Shown: positions 33,693-42,000 of the stretch, in pieces
Layout: every line of letters starts with the position of its first letter
How positions within the stretch are numbered: position 1 is the first letter of the stretch
Source: JAVBLF01 sp031553675
GTDB lineage: Bacteria > Bacillota > Clostridia > Christensenellales > CALWSW01
Length of the DNA stretch: 51,265 nucleotides
Reading direction: 5' to 3'
Assembly: GCA_031553675.1 (NCBI GenBank)
Contig: JAVBLF010000033.1
Coordinates: forward strand, 1 to 51,265
Made by a program: the position numbers and the translations under genes
Notes under the pieces: generated by a model
The model's database searches: none
Told to the model about the DNA's origin: nothing
What the model saw: only the letters and a program-made list of their open reading frames with translations

Positions 33693-34562
33693 TCAATCGG
33701 CTTTCGGAACGAGTTTGGCGAATACGACTGCGCGTTTTGTCAGGTCGGTCTTGGCGCAGGTCGAAAGCAAAAGGAGGCGGTCGTTTTGCGTCATCCCGAC
33801 GTCCCGGTATTGCGAAGCGTTTGCTTTGATCTCCTCCAAGAAGGCTTGCTTCTCGTTGACTGAAACGAACGCATAGGCGTAGAGCGGGCTGTATTCGGAG
33901 ATACGCGCTGCCGCAAATACCTCCAACGCATACACGCCTTGCGGCGTATACAGCGTTCCGGTCCGGTGCGAATCCCAATACGCTTGTTCTTCAAAACGAT
34001 TCAGGCTGGCAAACATGCGGCCAGAGCGCATGTTGTGTCCGTAGAGGATGCTTTGAAAGCCGGAAAAATCCGGCTGGTTGCGGTAGTCGAGAAAAATGGC
34101 TCCGTTGCGGTTGGCTTTGCCGTTGACGTCGTGCTCGATGTAGGTCTCGTTGTCCGCCGCTTGCACGACGGGGTAGTCGATGGGGGTATCGTCGATCGTG
34201 ATCCAAGCTACCATGGCGGGGTTTCGCTGCACGAGCGCCGGAAAGTCGGATTGCTGGCCGGGCTTTTGGCGCAGGTCGCTTCCGTCATCCTCGTCCGCAT
34301 CGCGGGCGCCGACATCCGGCACTTCGGTTGTTTGCAGGGGCGTGGAGCTGCTTTCGCTTGTAGCCGAATCGGTCGCCGTTTCTCCTTCGTTTGCGGTTTG
34401 CTCCGGCTCGACGGGCAGCACCTGGGGTTTGGCCGACGATTGTCGATCGATCTCCAAGTCCTCGTTGTATTCGACCCGCCGCGTGCGAAGCATATAGGCG
34501 GCAAGCAGCACAAGGAGGGCGAGCGAGAGGACGAGCAATGTCGCTGTGAAACAACGCTTCAT
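33693..34562 (-). CDS. Class B sortase
   Basis: 289 residues with an N-terminal membrane anchor (LLVLSLALLVLLAAYML) and a Ser/Thr/Glu-rich spacer, then the sortase barrel. ITIDDTPIDYPVV and the triad are visible: His176 in YGHNM, Cys269 in LLSTC and Arg277 in TKRAV. The long region between the His strand and the Cys with a central helix fits class B. It should attach a surface protein to peptidoglycan outside the membrane; the best substrate here is the PPKTG protein two genes upstream in the same operon. The ATG at 34562 has GAAGGGA upstream; I discarded 54 residues of upstream open frame that overlap the previous gene. It is the last gene of a five-gene minus-strand operon and ends 14 bases from the convergent M20 gene. 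Confidence 0.9.
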   Translation of the reverse strand: MKRCFTATLLVLSLALLVLLAAYMLRTRRVEYNEDLEIDRQSSAKPQVLPVEPEQTANEGETATDSATSESSSTPLQTTEVPDVGARDADEDDGSDLRQKPGQQSDFPALVQRNPAMVAWITIDDTPIDYPVVQAADNETYIEHDVNGKANRNGAIFLDYRNQPDFSGFQSILYGHNMRSGRMFASLNRFEEQAYWDSHRTGTLYTPQGVYALEVFAAARISEYSPLYAYAFVSVNEKQAFLEEIKANASQYRDVGMTQNDRLLLLSTCAKTDLTKRAVVFAKLVPKAD

Positions 34563-34578
34563 TGCGTATTTCCCTTCA

Positions 34579-35247
34579 TCATTGCTTGAGGCCGAAATAC
34601 ACCGCATCGATTCCGGGCAAGATGGTCCCTCCAGGAGGGTTCTGGTTTCCCCAAAACGCGGTACGGTAGCTGAGGCCCATCGTTTCGATCGCTTCAATGC
34701 GGACATCGATCTCGAGATCGGCATTTTGGTATTCGCTCGAAAGCGAGGGATCCAGCGTCACAGCTTGGAACAGCAGATCGCTGGTAGCGGTCGGGCTGCC
34801 TGCGGGCCCGAGTGTCTTGAGGTAATAGTAATACCCGTCGCCTCCGTCACGCCAAGTCGTGTTGTTGAGTCCGATCAGGTGTACTTCCTTTCCGATGCTG
34901 GCCGGCAGAGGTTGTCCGTCTTTCGAGGTCATCACCGGAAAGACCATGAGGCGCACGAAAATATCGCGTTTGCCCGTATTCGTTGCGCCTACTTTTTTGA
35001 CGATTTCGTCGTTCGGCTCGACGGGGTCATCCGGCTCATGGAAAATGTCGACGGCCGACGCGTGCAGCTCCGGATCCTCTGCAGAGAGCCGGTTGCTGGC
35101 AGCATCGAACGCTCGAAGCCATGACATTGTCCCTTTGACAAGGTATAGGCCCAAGAGCGCGAGCATGAGTGCGAGCAGTGCGGAGGCCAATATCAAAGAG
35201 GTGCGCATGCGCGGGTGGGAGCGCCTCTCGTGTTCATGTGGATTCAT
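34579..35247 (-). CDS. Secreted TasA-like protein, second paralog
   Basis: 222 residues. One N-terminal membrane segment (SLILASALLALMLALLGLYLV) is followed by VGATNTGKRDIFVRLMVFPV, which parallels the NNGQSDAFVRISFEE segment of the TasA-like protein at 36184. Its later YYYYLKTLGPAG and AVTLDPSLSSEYQNADLEIDVRIEAIET parallel YYFIGKLAPGQ and TITLDPTCGNEYALMELDLHVLLEGIQNT. The two are therefore paralogs, although this one has a different signal region and no obvious AxF-type SipW site. It may be an accessory or base subunit of the same fibre. AGGTGAG precedes the start. It lies between the PPKTG gene and the sortase gene. Confidence 0.7.
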   Translation of the reverse strand: MNPHEHERRSHPRMRTSLILASALLALMLALLGLYLVKGTMSWLRAFDAASNRLSAEDPELHASAVDIFHEPDDPVEPNDEIVKKVGATNTGKRDIFVRLMVFPVMTSKDGQPLPASIGKEVHLIGLNNTTWRDGGDGYYYYLKTLGPAGSPTATSDLLFQAVTLDPSLSSEYQNADLEIDVRIEAIETMGLSYRTAFWGNQNPPGGTILPGIDAVYFGLKQ

Positions 35248-35370
35248 ATACTCACCTAGTTTGATTCGCGTGTCCCGCGGTCAGTGAAATGGTTTCCCGG
35301 ATCCGTTCCGGATATGTATGCGAGGTATTTTAGAAAACCGAAAAATGGAACAATGGCAGGGCGTACTTGT

Positions 35371-36033
35371 TCATTGGTTTCGCTCGTTTTGCGCCTTCCT
35401 GCGATGAGCAAAGCCAAACGTGATCAAGGTCAAGAGTGCCAAAGACGCGGCGGCGTATTCCAAAATGTGTTCCGAGACATCGCCCGTTTTTGGCGGCGTG
35501 CTTGTTTCGTCCTTGACCGCGATAAAATTCCAGCCGACCTCAGCGACGCTTTTTGCGTGAAAGCGTTCGGAGGGCAAGTTCTTGTCCAGCTCCAGATCGA
35601 TGGTCATCGTCCTGACGTCACCGGAGGCGTAGACGCCTAAATCGAGGGCATTGTTGATCATATCGACCCCTTCGTCCCCACGGACGCGCCCACGGTAGAG
35701 CGTTTTGCCTTCGAGCTTCAACGTCAAATGGATAGAGTTGAGCAGGTCGATGGGACCGGTTGCGAAAAGGGGGGTTGCCGTCATATGAAGCCGAAATCTT
35801 CCTTCCGGCTCATTGTTCTGTATGGTCAATACCTTGTGGATTTTGTCACCGGCTTGCATGTCGGTGCAATAAATAAAGTACTCACCGTTCGCCGTAACGT
35901 GCACACCATCGCTGTCGCCGATCAAAAAGCCACGCGGGAGCTCGCTCGATGATGCGGCCAGCGCGGGAAGCACAGCGAGCAAAGCGCACAGCAGTCCGGC
36001 CATTATGATGCCACGCGTTCGTTTGATCCGCAT
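35371..36033 (-). CDS. Secreted protein with PPKTG sortase-sorting signal
   Basis: 220 residues. The signal peptide (MAGLLCALLAVLPALA) is followed by an all-beta-looking domain (GEYFIYCTDMQAGDKIHKVLTIQNNEP, FRLHMTATPLF). At the C-terminus TPPKTGD (PPKTG at 180-184) is followed by a hydrophobic helix and a basic tail (AHRRKAQNERN), a complete cell-wall sorting signal. The (S/P)PxTG form is the motif known for class B sortase SrtB of Clostridioides difficile, matching the sortase at 33693-34562. It is thus the likely wall anchor of the TasA-like fibre or a separate anchored subunit. AGGTGA precedes ATG 36033; the upstream ATG at 36048 has no ribosome binding site. Confidence 0.8.
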   Translation of the reverse strand: MRIKRTRGIIMAGLLCALLAVLPALAASSSELPRGFLIGDSDGVHVTANGEYFIYCTDMQAGDKIHKVLTIQNNEPEGRFRLHMTATPLFATGPIDLLNSIHLTLKLEGKTLYRGRVRGDEGVDMINNALDLGVYASGDVRTMTIDLELDKNLPSERFHAKSVAEVGWNFIAVKDETSTPPKTGDVSEHILEYAAASLALLTLITFGFAHRRKAQNERNQ

Positions 36034-36065
36034 TTTTTCACCTGACATATTGAAGGGAGTGGCAA

Positions 36066-36093
36066 AGCTTCTTCACAAAAGTATGAAGAAGCT
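36066..36093 (-). terminator. Intercistronic hairpin upstream of the PPKTG gene
   Basis: AGCTTCTTCA (36066-36075) pairs perfectly with TGAAGAAGCT (36084-36093), with a short TTTG tail on the minus strand. It probably acts as an attenuator that keeps the TasA-like transcript more abundant than the downstream genes. Confidence 0.55.
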
Positions 36094-36137
36094 CCACCAT
36101 TATGAGTTTCGCAAAATTGAGAAAAGGGCGTTCAACT

Positions 36138-36171
36138 CCTGTCCGCTCAGTTCATGACTGAGACTGACAGG
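36138..36171 (-). terminator. Hairpin at the 3' end of the TasA-like gene
   Basis: On the minus strand CCTGTC-AGT-CTCAGT, loop CATGA, ACTGAG-CG-GACAGG: two stacked 6-bp helices with a small internal loop, 13 bases past the stop. A CCCTTTTCTC tract follows later. Read as a 3' stabiliser or weak terminator. Confidence 0.5.
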
Positions 36172-36183
36172 CGTGACATGCGC

Positions 36184-37200
36184 TTAGACGGCGCAGAACG
36201 GTTTGAGTGCGTTGTAGAGCGGGCCAGTCGTGACACTCCATGCGCCTGCGAGGGCCGCTTCGGTGTTCTGGATGCCTTCGAGCAGGACGTGCAGGTCGAG
36301 CTCCATCAGAGCGTATTCGTTGCCGCAGGTCGGATCCAGCGTGATGGTGTCGAGCAGCAGCGGAGCCGTTTGGCCCGGAGCGAGCTTGCCAATGAAGTAG
36401 AAGTAGCCATCCGCGGGATTGTACCACCAGTCGCCGGTGTTGATCGTGGCGGAAACCTGGCCGTATTTGATGTGAATCAGGTTGTCAGCGACGAGGTTGG
36501 TCGGGAGGTTGGGCGCGACCGTCTGGGGCGGCGTGACTTGCGTTCCCTGGGTCACGTATACGTTCTTGCCAGCCCAGTCGGCTTCGGTCGTGACTTTGGC
36601 GTTGTAGTAGTAGTATTGGATGTTGGTGACGTCCAGTTTTTTGTTCGGGGCTGTGCCCGTCCAAGCAAAGTCGGCGGTCATTTTTTGTGTGTCGCCGGGC
36701 GCGGGTTCGTAGTAAATCACGAAGGAATCCACGGTTTTACCGCCGGGCGCGCTGACCGACTTGCGCAGGACATGGACGTTGCTCGGCAGGGACGCGGACA
36801 GATCGCCCGCGGGCACGGCTGACCAGCCATTCGCAGAGCTAAAGGCTGCGTTGTTGACGTGCACGGGGATGCTTCCCGCAGCCGGTGCCGAAGTGGACGT
36901 TTGCATTTGGCCGTTGTTGGGAAGCTTCTTGAGCACTTCTTCGAACGAAATGCGGACGAAGGCATCCGACTGGCCGTTGTTCACGGCAGACACGTTTTTG
37001 AGAATTTCCTGTCCCGGTACCCAGTCTGTCGGCGGATCGAAGGTTTCAACGATGTTGACCGTGCCGTCGATGCCCTGGCCTGTCTCGAAGTGGTTCTTTT
37101 TGCTGTCCTGCGCCACGAACCAGGCGAATGTGGCAGCAATGGTGATGACGGCTGACAAAGTGACAGCTGTGATCGCGATGAGTTTCCTGGATGGTTTCAT
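36184..37200 (-). CDS. TasA/camelysin-like SipW-dependent fibre protein
   Basis: 338 residues. The N-terminus MKPSRKLIAITAVTLSAVIT runs into AATFAWFVAQDSKKNHFETGQ, the classic SipW-dependent signal (hydrophobic core, AxF-type end, then D..N.F..G). The mature part has DWVPGQEILKNVSAVNNGQSDAFVRISFEE, typical of TasA/camelysin and BsaP-like proteins that assemble into fibres outside the cell, and YYYYNAKV, NTGDWWYNPADGYFYFIGKL and DTITLDPTCGNEY further on. The gene follows sipW by 57 bases, the same arrangement as sipW-tasA in Bacillus. The ATG at 37200 with GGGGG upstream fits better than the upstream ATG at 37230. It is probably the major subunit, since hairpins after it would favour its mRNA. 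The function as biofilm matrix fibre is inferred. Confidence 0.82.
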   Translation of the reverse strand: MKPSRKLIAITAVTLSAVITIAATFAWFVAQDSKKNHFETGQGIDGTVNIVETFDPPTDWVPGQEILKNVSAVNNGQSDAFVRISFEEVLKKLPNNGQMQTSTSAPAAGSIPVHVNNAAFSSANGWSAVPAGDLSASLPSNVHVLRKSVSAPGGKTVDSFVIYYEPAPGDTQKMTADFAWTGTAPNKKLDVTNIQYYYYNAKVTTEADWAGKNVYVTQGTQVTPPQTVAPNLPTNLVADNLIHIKYGQVSATINTGDWWYNPADGYFYFIGKLAPGQTAPLLLDTITLDPTCGNEYALMELDLHVLLEGIQNTEAALAGAWSVTTGPLYNALKPFCAV

Positions 37201-37257
37201 GTTAATTTTCCCCCATGGTTTGTATTTCATTGGAATGAACTGTGGGTAAGAACTTGC

Positions 37258-38109
37258 TTAGGTGCAGAACTGACTGCCATCGCCGTATTCCTGCACGGCA
37301 TATGGATCCTCCTGCTTGTGGCGTTCAGTGTGCCGCGCTTTCGAATGCCGTCTGCGTCGACCTCCCTTCTTTTTGCTTTCGGCGAGCATATTGAGAGCGA
37401 ATATGAAGCAAAATACGCTAACCAGCAGGACGATGACCATCGGCAAATGTTTTTGGATGTAGTCGACGGCGAAGCCCAGTTTGGGGACCGAGTAGCGGAC
37501 GACGCCTATCAGCCTATCAGCGTGAAAGGGTGGGTCATTCGTGTTGTTGGCGTCCCCTCGTGTGACAAAAAACGGTCCGGATTCTCCGTTCAGCGTCGAT
37601 TGAATATCGACAACGCGGTGGGTCAAATACGACGTTTCGTCTTCGCCCGGCACATAGGTGACGATGTCTCCGATGCGCACCTGGTCGGGATCGACGATCC
37701 GAACCAGTATGGCGGATCCGGCCGGAAACCCTTTGGTCTGGCCCACGACCTCCGCTCCTGCTTTGCTTTCCATGGAATGCGTCAGGACGTTGTAGATGCG
37801 GTAGCCGAAGAGCGATTTTTTTTCGTTTGTGCTGCGCGCGAACAGGATGGCGCCTCCCAGCATGGCGGCAATCGCCAGGTAGAAGACCAAGCCGGACAGC
37901 ACTTGTTTGGCGCGCTGCGCTTTTCGTCGTTTGCGGCGGCGCGAAGTCGCCCGGTGCTGTGGCGTGTCCCCATGGGCTTCGTATCGCGCGTCTTGGAGGC
38001 TTTCCGTTTCCGGTGCGCCGACGCCCGATCGGGGTTCGTCCCGACAGCCACCATGGCTGTGTCGGCTGAGGCCGTCTGGTTTCGGCCTCCTGTGGTGTCG
38101 TTGTTCCAT
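37258..38109 (-). CDS. sipW: SipW-type (archaeal/ER-like) signal peptidase I
   Basis: 283 residues. A long Arg/His-rich cytoplasmic N-terminus (residues 1-68) precedes the first membrane helix (GLVFYLAIAAMLGGAILFA). The catalytic Ser112 lies in THSMES, the ER-type His164 replaces Lys in YLTHRVVDI, and Asp residues lie in GDANNTNDPP (186-192). A second membrane helix (MVIVLLVSVFCFIFALNML) is near the C-terminus. This S26B form is the SipW class that processes TasA-like proteins. It is first in the operon sipW - TasA-like - PPKTG protein - TasA-like 2 - sortase. The start is ATG at 38109 with AAGGAAG somewhat far upstream; the long basic N-terminus makes a later start possible. A Crp/Fnr gene starts 62 bases away, divergently. 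Confidence 0.87.
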   Translation of the reverse strand: MEQRHHRRPKPDGLSRHSHGGCRDEPRSGVGAPETESLQDARYEAHGDTPQHRATSRRRKRRKAQRAKQVLSGLVFYLAIAAMLGGAILFARSTNEKKSLFGYRIYNVLTHSMESKAGAEVVGQTKGFPAGSAILVRIVDPDQVRIGDIVTYVPGEDETSYLTHRVVDIQSTLNGESGPFFVTRGDANNTNDPPFHADRLIGVVRYSVPKLGFAVDYIQKHLPMVIVLLVSVFCFIFALNMLAESKKKGGRRRRHSKARHTERHKQEDPYAVQEYGDGSQFCT

Positions 38110-38171
38110 AAAGCAGTCGCTTCCTTTTCCGGCCCTGTTTCCTTCGCACTTTTGAGCCAGAATGAGAGAAT

Positions 38172-38864
38172 ATGTACGAAATATATCTTGATGTTTTTGT
38201 AGCGTCCGGCCTTCTCCAAGGCATCCCGCTCGAGGAATTCGATCGCATGCTGCAAAGCACGAATCCCAGAATCCAGGACTTTTCCAAAGGCCAGGTCATT
38301 TACGAAAAAGGCCAGCCTTTTAAAGAGTTCGCGTTCATCCTTTCTGGACGCGTGGACGACATTGAGGTCAAAAAGTCGGGAAACCGTGCGCTGATCGAGA
38401 CGCTCTATCCAGGTCAGGTCATCGGTCTGATGCGGTGGTTTTCCAGCTACGACAAGGTAGCGCCCACACAGAGCATCGCCCAGTGCGATTGTAGCCTCAT
38501 GTTTTTTAGCATCCAGAACCTCGTGTCGCCGCCCGAGCCCATTGCTGCCTACAAGCAGCAATTGACCGTCAACTTGTTCCGCAAAGTGTGTGACAGGGTG
38601 GCGACGCTCTTCGATTCGCTTTATTTTCTGCGCTCTCGCACCATACGCGAGAAGATTGCCATTTTTCTGTACAAACAGGTGGAGGAAGAAAACAGTTGCA
38701 CCATCTTCCTGAAATACAGCCGTGATGAACTGGCAGATTACCTGTATGTACCGCAACCGTCGCTTTCCCGTGAACTCGCCAGCATGAAGGCCGAGGGCAT
38801 CATTGACTTCTATCGGGAAACAATTCGCATTCTGGATCTCGAGAAGTTGCGCAGTTGTTTTTGA
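38172..38864 (+). CDS. Crp/Fnr family transcriptional regulator
   Basis: 230 residues. The N-terminal cyclic-nucleotide-binding-like barrel (residues about 20-130) has FSKGQVIYEKGQPFKEFAFILSGRV and ALIETLYPGQVIG. The dimer helix (RTIREKIAIFLYKQVEE) is followed by a C-terminal winged helix with YSRDELADYLYVPQPSLSRELASMKAEGII. The barrel lacks a clear cAMP-binding RxS/T pattern and there is no Cys cluster for an FNR iron-sulphur centre, so the ligand is unknown; members with this C-terminal form are common in Clostridia. It is divergent from the sipW operon with only 62 bases between, so it probably controls that operon. The ATG at 38172 has only a weak GAGAGA upstream. Confidence 0.88.
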   Translation: MYEIYLDVFVASGLLQGIPLEEFDRMLQSTNPRIQDFSKGQVIYEKGQPFKEFAFILSGRVDDIEVKKSGNRALIETLYPGQVIGLMRWFSSYDKVAPTQSIAQCDCSLMFFSIQNLVSPPEPIAAYKQQLTVNLFRKVCDRVATLFDSLYFLRSRTIREKIAIFLYKQVEEENSCTIFLKYSRDELADYLYVPQPSLSRELASMKAEGIIDFYRETIRILDLEKLRSCF

Positions 38865-38921
38865 AGGATTGGAAGGCCAATGACGGAAAACACTGACCTT
38901 CACGCATAGAGGAGAATCCTT

Positions 38922-39021
38922 CCTTATCTGGCCAGGCCCGAAAGCCGGCCAAGTAAGAACTTCATATCCCTAGCGGCGTTTGCGTTAGCGGCAAACCGCA
39001 CCGTTAGGGGCGCATTTGCGC
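38922..39021. other. Nested inverted repeats in the convergent gap
   Basis: Between the Crp/Fnr gene and the convergent 39037 gene are two structures: CTTATCTGGCC with GGCCAAGTAAG (about 38922-38957), and CCCTAGCGG with CCGTTAGGG enclosing GCGTTTGC/GCAAACCGC (38968-39009), then GCGC-ATTT-GCGC. There are no T-runs, so simple terminators are not certain; a roadblock or 3' end structure for both genes is likely. Confidence 0.45.
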
Positions 39022-39036
39022 GGCAAAATCGTAATA

Positions 39037-42000
39037 TCACGGTGCGACAGGGGGGCTGGGAGGCAGCTTGACGCCGTCTACCTTGCCAAAGCGGTTGATC
39101 GCCGTATCCCAATCATAGCGGTGGGGTTCTTCCGTCACGGGCTCGAGGAAGATGGTCGCCCAAGCTTCCGGCCCGTTGCGGTAGTCGACGATGATTTTGC
39201 CGCTTCTGCTGGTGCCCGGTCCAAAACTCGCATTCCCATCGACGTAGGAAACGTCGTGGCCGACGTACTGGTAAAACTGCGGAAGGATCGGATACAGTTG
39301 GAAGAACTTTTCCACCGGTACCGAGACGCCAAACAGATAGTCGCTGTAGGGTACATTGCCGACACCGGACAGACAGGTTGCCGCCGTGATCGACTTGACC
39401 GTGCCCAGCGCATCGTAGTTTGCCATGCGGATGAAGCCGTTTTGCGGCAGCGCGATCACGGAGGTCGTGCGGTTCACGATCACTTGCCGGACGTGCATGA
39501 TGTAGTCCCTGTCGGCCTGCACGATGAGGGTGATCTCGATGCTGCGCTCCATGTCGGGAAAGCTTTCGTTCCGGATATTCGTTGCCGTCTGGTCGAACGC
39601 GAGGTGGTAAACGCCATTCCCGTCCTGGGTGATCTGGTAGTTCTTGTTGACGATGTGGGCAGGTGCATAGGAGTAGGACGGGTCGTTGACCAGCTCGTTG
39701 CGGTAGGTATACGGGATCTGGAATTGGAAGCCGCCGAGTGAGCCGTTTTTCGTCAAGTCGAACAAATCGTCCTGGTTTCCGTAGGTGTGGATTTTGAACC
39801 CGAGCACCTGCGTCTTTTGCGGGTCGTTGACCTTCCAGGACACGACGCCCGGTTTCTGGTAATCGACCGTGATCAGATCGGTATCGGACGTCGCGAGTGA
39901 AAGCGGATTTGCCTTCTCTCTCGCGTCGATCGACATCGCCCAGTTGTTGGGGGTACCGTCGGCGTTTTCCACGCTGATCTTCAGCGCCAATGGCGCGTTG
40001 ATGACGTTGATCGTCTTGGCTGCCCGCATGTAGCGTCCGTCGGGCAAGATCCAGAAGTATTCCAGCAAGTACCGATCGGCGTCAGCCGCTTCGAAGTGGC
40101 GCTTGCCGTTCCATTTGTCCTGGAGTCCCGGATCCGTGGGAGCTTTGCGCAGCGGCAATTCCGCGCCGGTGTACAATTGACCGGTCGTCGGATCGATGCT
40201 GGTGACCGGAGAAATCACGGTTTCCATCGTGCTTCCCGCCGCAACGTGCCCGATATTCACATTCGAATAGAGGTCATCGCTCGTGGGAAAGCTGGGTGGA
40301 ACCACGCTCTGGAAGGTCACCTGGGATAACGACAGCGGGAGATCGGGGTAGACGCCCAGCGTCAGGTCGTTCGGATTCATGGCCATACGTGGGCCTGTCG
40401 AATACACGAAGCGCACGTCGTCGGCATGGTCGTAGAGCATGGTGCTCGGCACCGTTTGAGAAGCGCCCGCCGTCAAGTTCATCGTCGGGATGATGCGCAG
40501 GCGGCGGCGGCCCACGCTGCCGTTCACCGTGACATCGACTTCCAGCCACTCCGTACCGGGAACGAATTTGCCCGCGTACCAAACTCCGTTGGATTGGGCC
40601 AAGTTCAGCACCGGCATGGTGATATTGGCAACGGTGCTCGTCACGCCGTCGCTTTGCCACCTACTGCGCGCGTTGCTCGTCATCTTGAAACGCGCCGTGA
40701 CGTCGCGGACGGTGTCGTAGCTGGTCGTGGGGAGGTCGTTGTTTTCGAAATCCTTTTCCCAGGCGTCAAGATGAACCGTGGAAACCGATGCCTGCGAGAA
40801 GGCCCGCACCAAATCGCGCGTTTCCGGCGCGAAGGTACTTGCATTGATGAAGACGTTCAGCTGAGGATACATCCCGTCTTTTGTCATCACCCATTCAGGC
40901 ACTTGATCGCTGCTGAAGCCCAGAAAACCATTTGCGCCGGGATCGCTGTCAAGGCCGGAATACAGGGTGCCGTTTTTGTTGGTATCATCGGTATAGACGC
41001 CGTTGACACCACCGACCGTCTGGCTCGAACCGGAAGCCCATTCGCGCATCGCGGTCGTCTGCTTGTCGTAATAGCAGTTGGTGAAGCTTGACGTGGTGGA
41101 CGAAGTTCCATAAAAGCCACCAACGTCCTTAAAGGTCGTGCGCCCGGGTGAGACGTCCGTGTCGATCGCGCCGACTTCGCCGGCCGCATAGCAATTCTTA
41201 AAGGTCGTGGGAACCAAAATGTTTCCGACGAAACCGCCCAGCTTCGACCCACCGTTGCGCATGCCGACGATGGTCGTCGAATAGCAGTTGGTGAAGGTCG
41301 AATAGGTGTTGTTGTCGCGCTTGCTACTGAGGGCAACGAAGCCACCCAAGGCCTCGTATCCCTCGACCGATCCGGACGAATAGCAGTTGACATACGCGGT
41401 TTGCGCGCAATAGCCCTCAAAGCCGCCCGTTTGACCTGCACCGAACACTTTGTTATTGGTAAAACAATTGCGGATGGTACAAACATAGTCGTTGCAGGAC
41501 GAAAAGCCGCCCGAGTGTCCGCCTGCGGAGATGATCACGCCATCGATGGCAAAGGAGTTTGTGATCGTGCAGTTGTTCGGAATCGCGATCGCGCCCCCCA
41601 CGTGGTTGATGCCGTAGACATCCGTGTTTTTGATCGCGATCCTGTCGAAATTGGAGTTGGTGGGCTGGGCCACCAAGGGTGCCGTGTTTTTCCCGACAGA
41701 CGTGGCATTGTTGAAAAACAAGGAGTCTTCGATCGTCACGTGTTCTGCCGTCGACCCTTGAAAGAAGATGAACAAGCCACAGTCGCGGCCACCGTCGGTC
41801 ACGAGTTTCGCGGACTTAAACGTCACATCTCGAACGGTACCGTTTTTGAAGGTGACGATCAACGCGCTCTTGTACAAGCCAAGGTTGTAGATCGTCTTGT
41901 TATTTCCATCGATCGTGACCCCTGTAAGGGTCGGCAAACCGGTGGACCAGTTCTCCGTCGCGCCGTTGAGGTCGAGGTTTCGCATGAGCTTGATCGTTTG

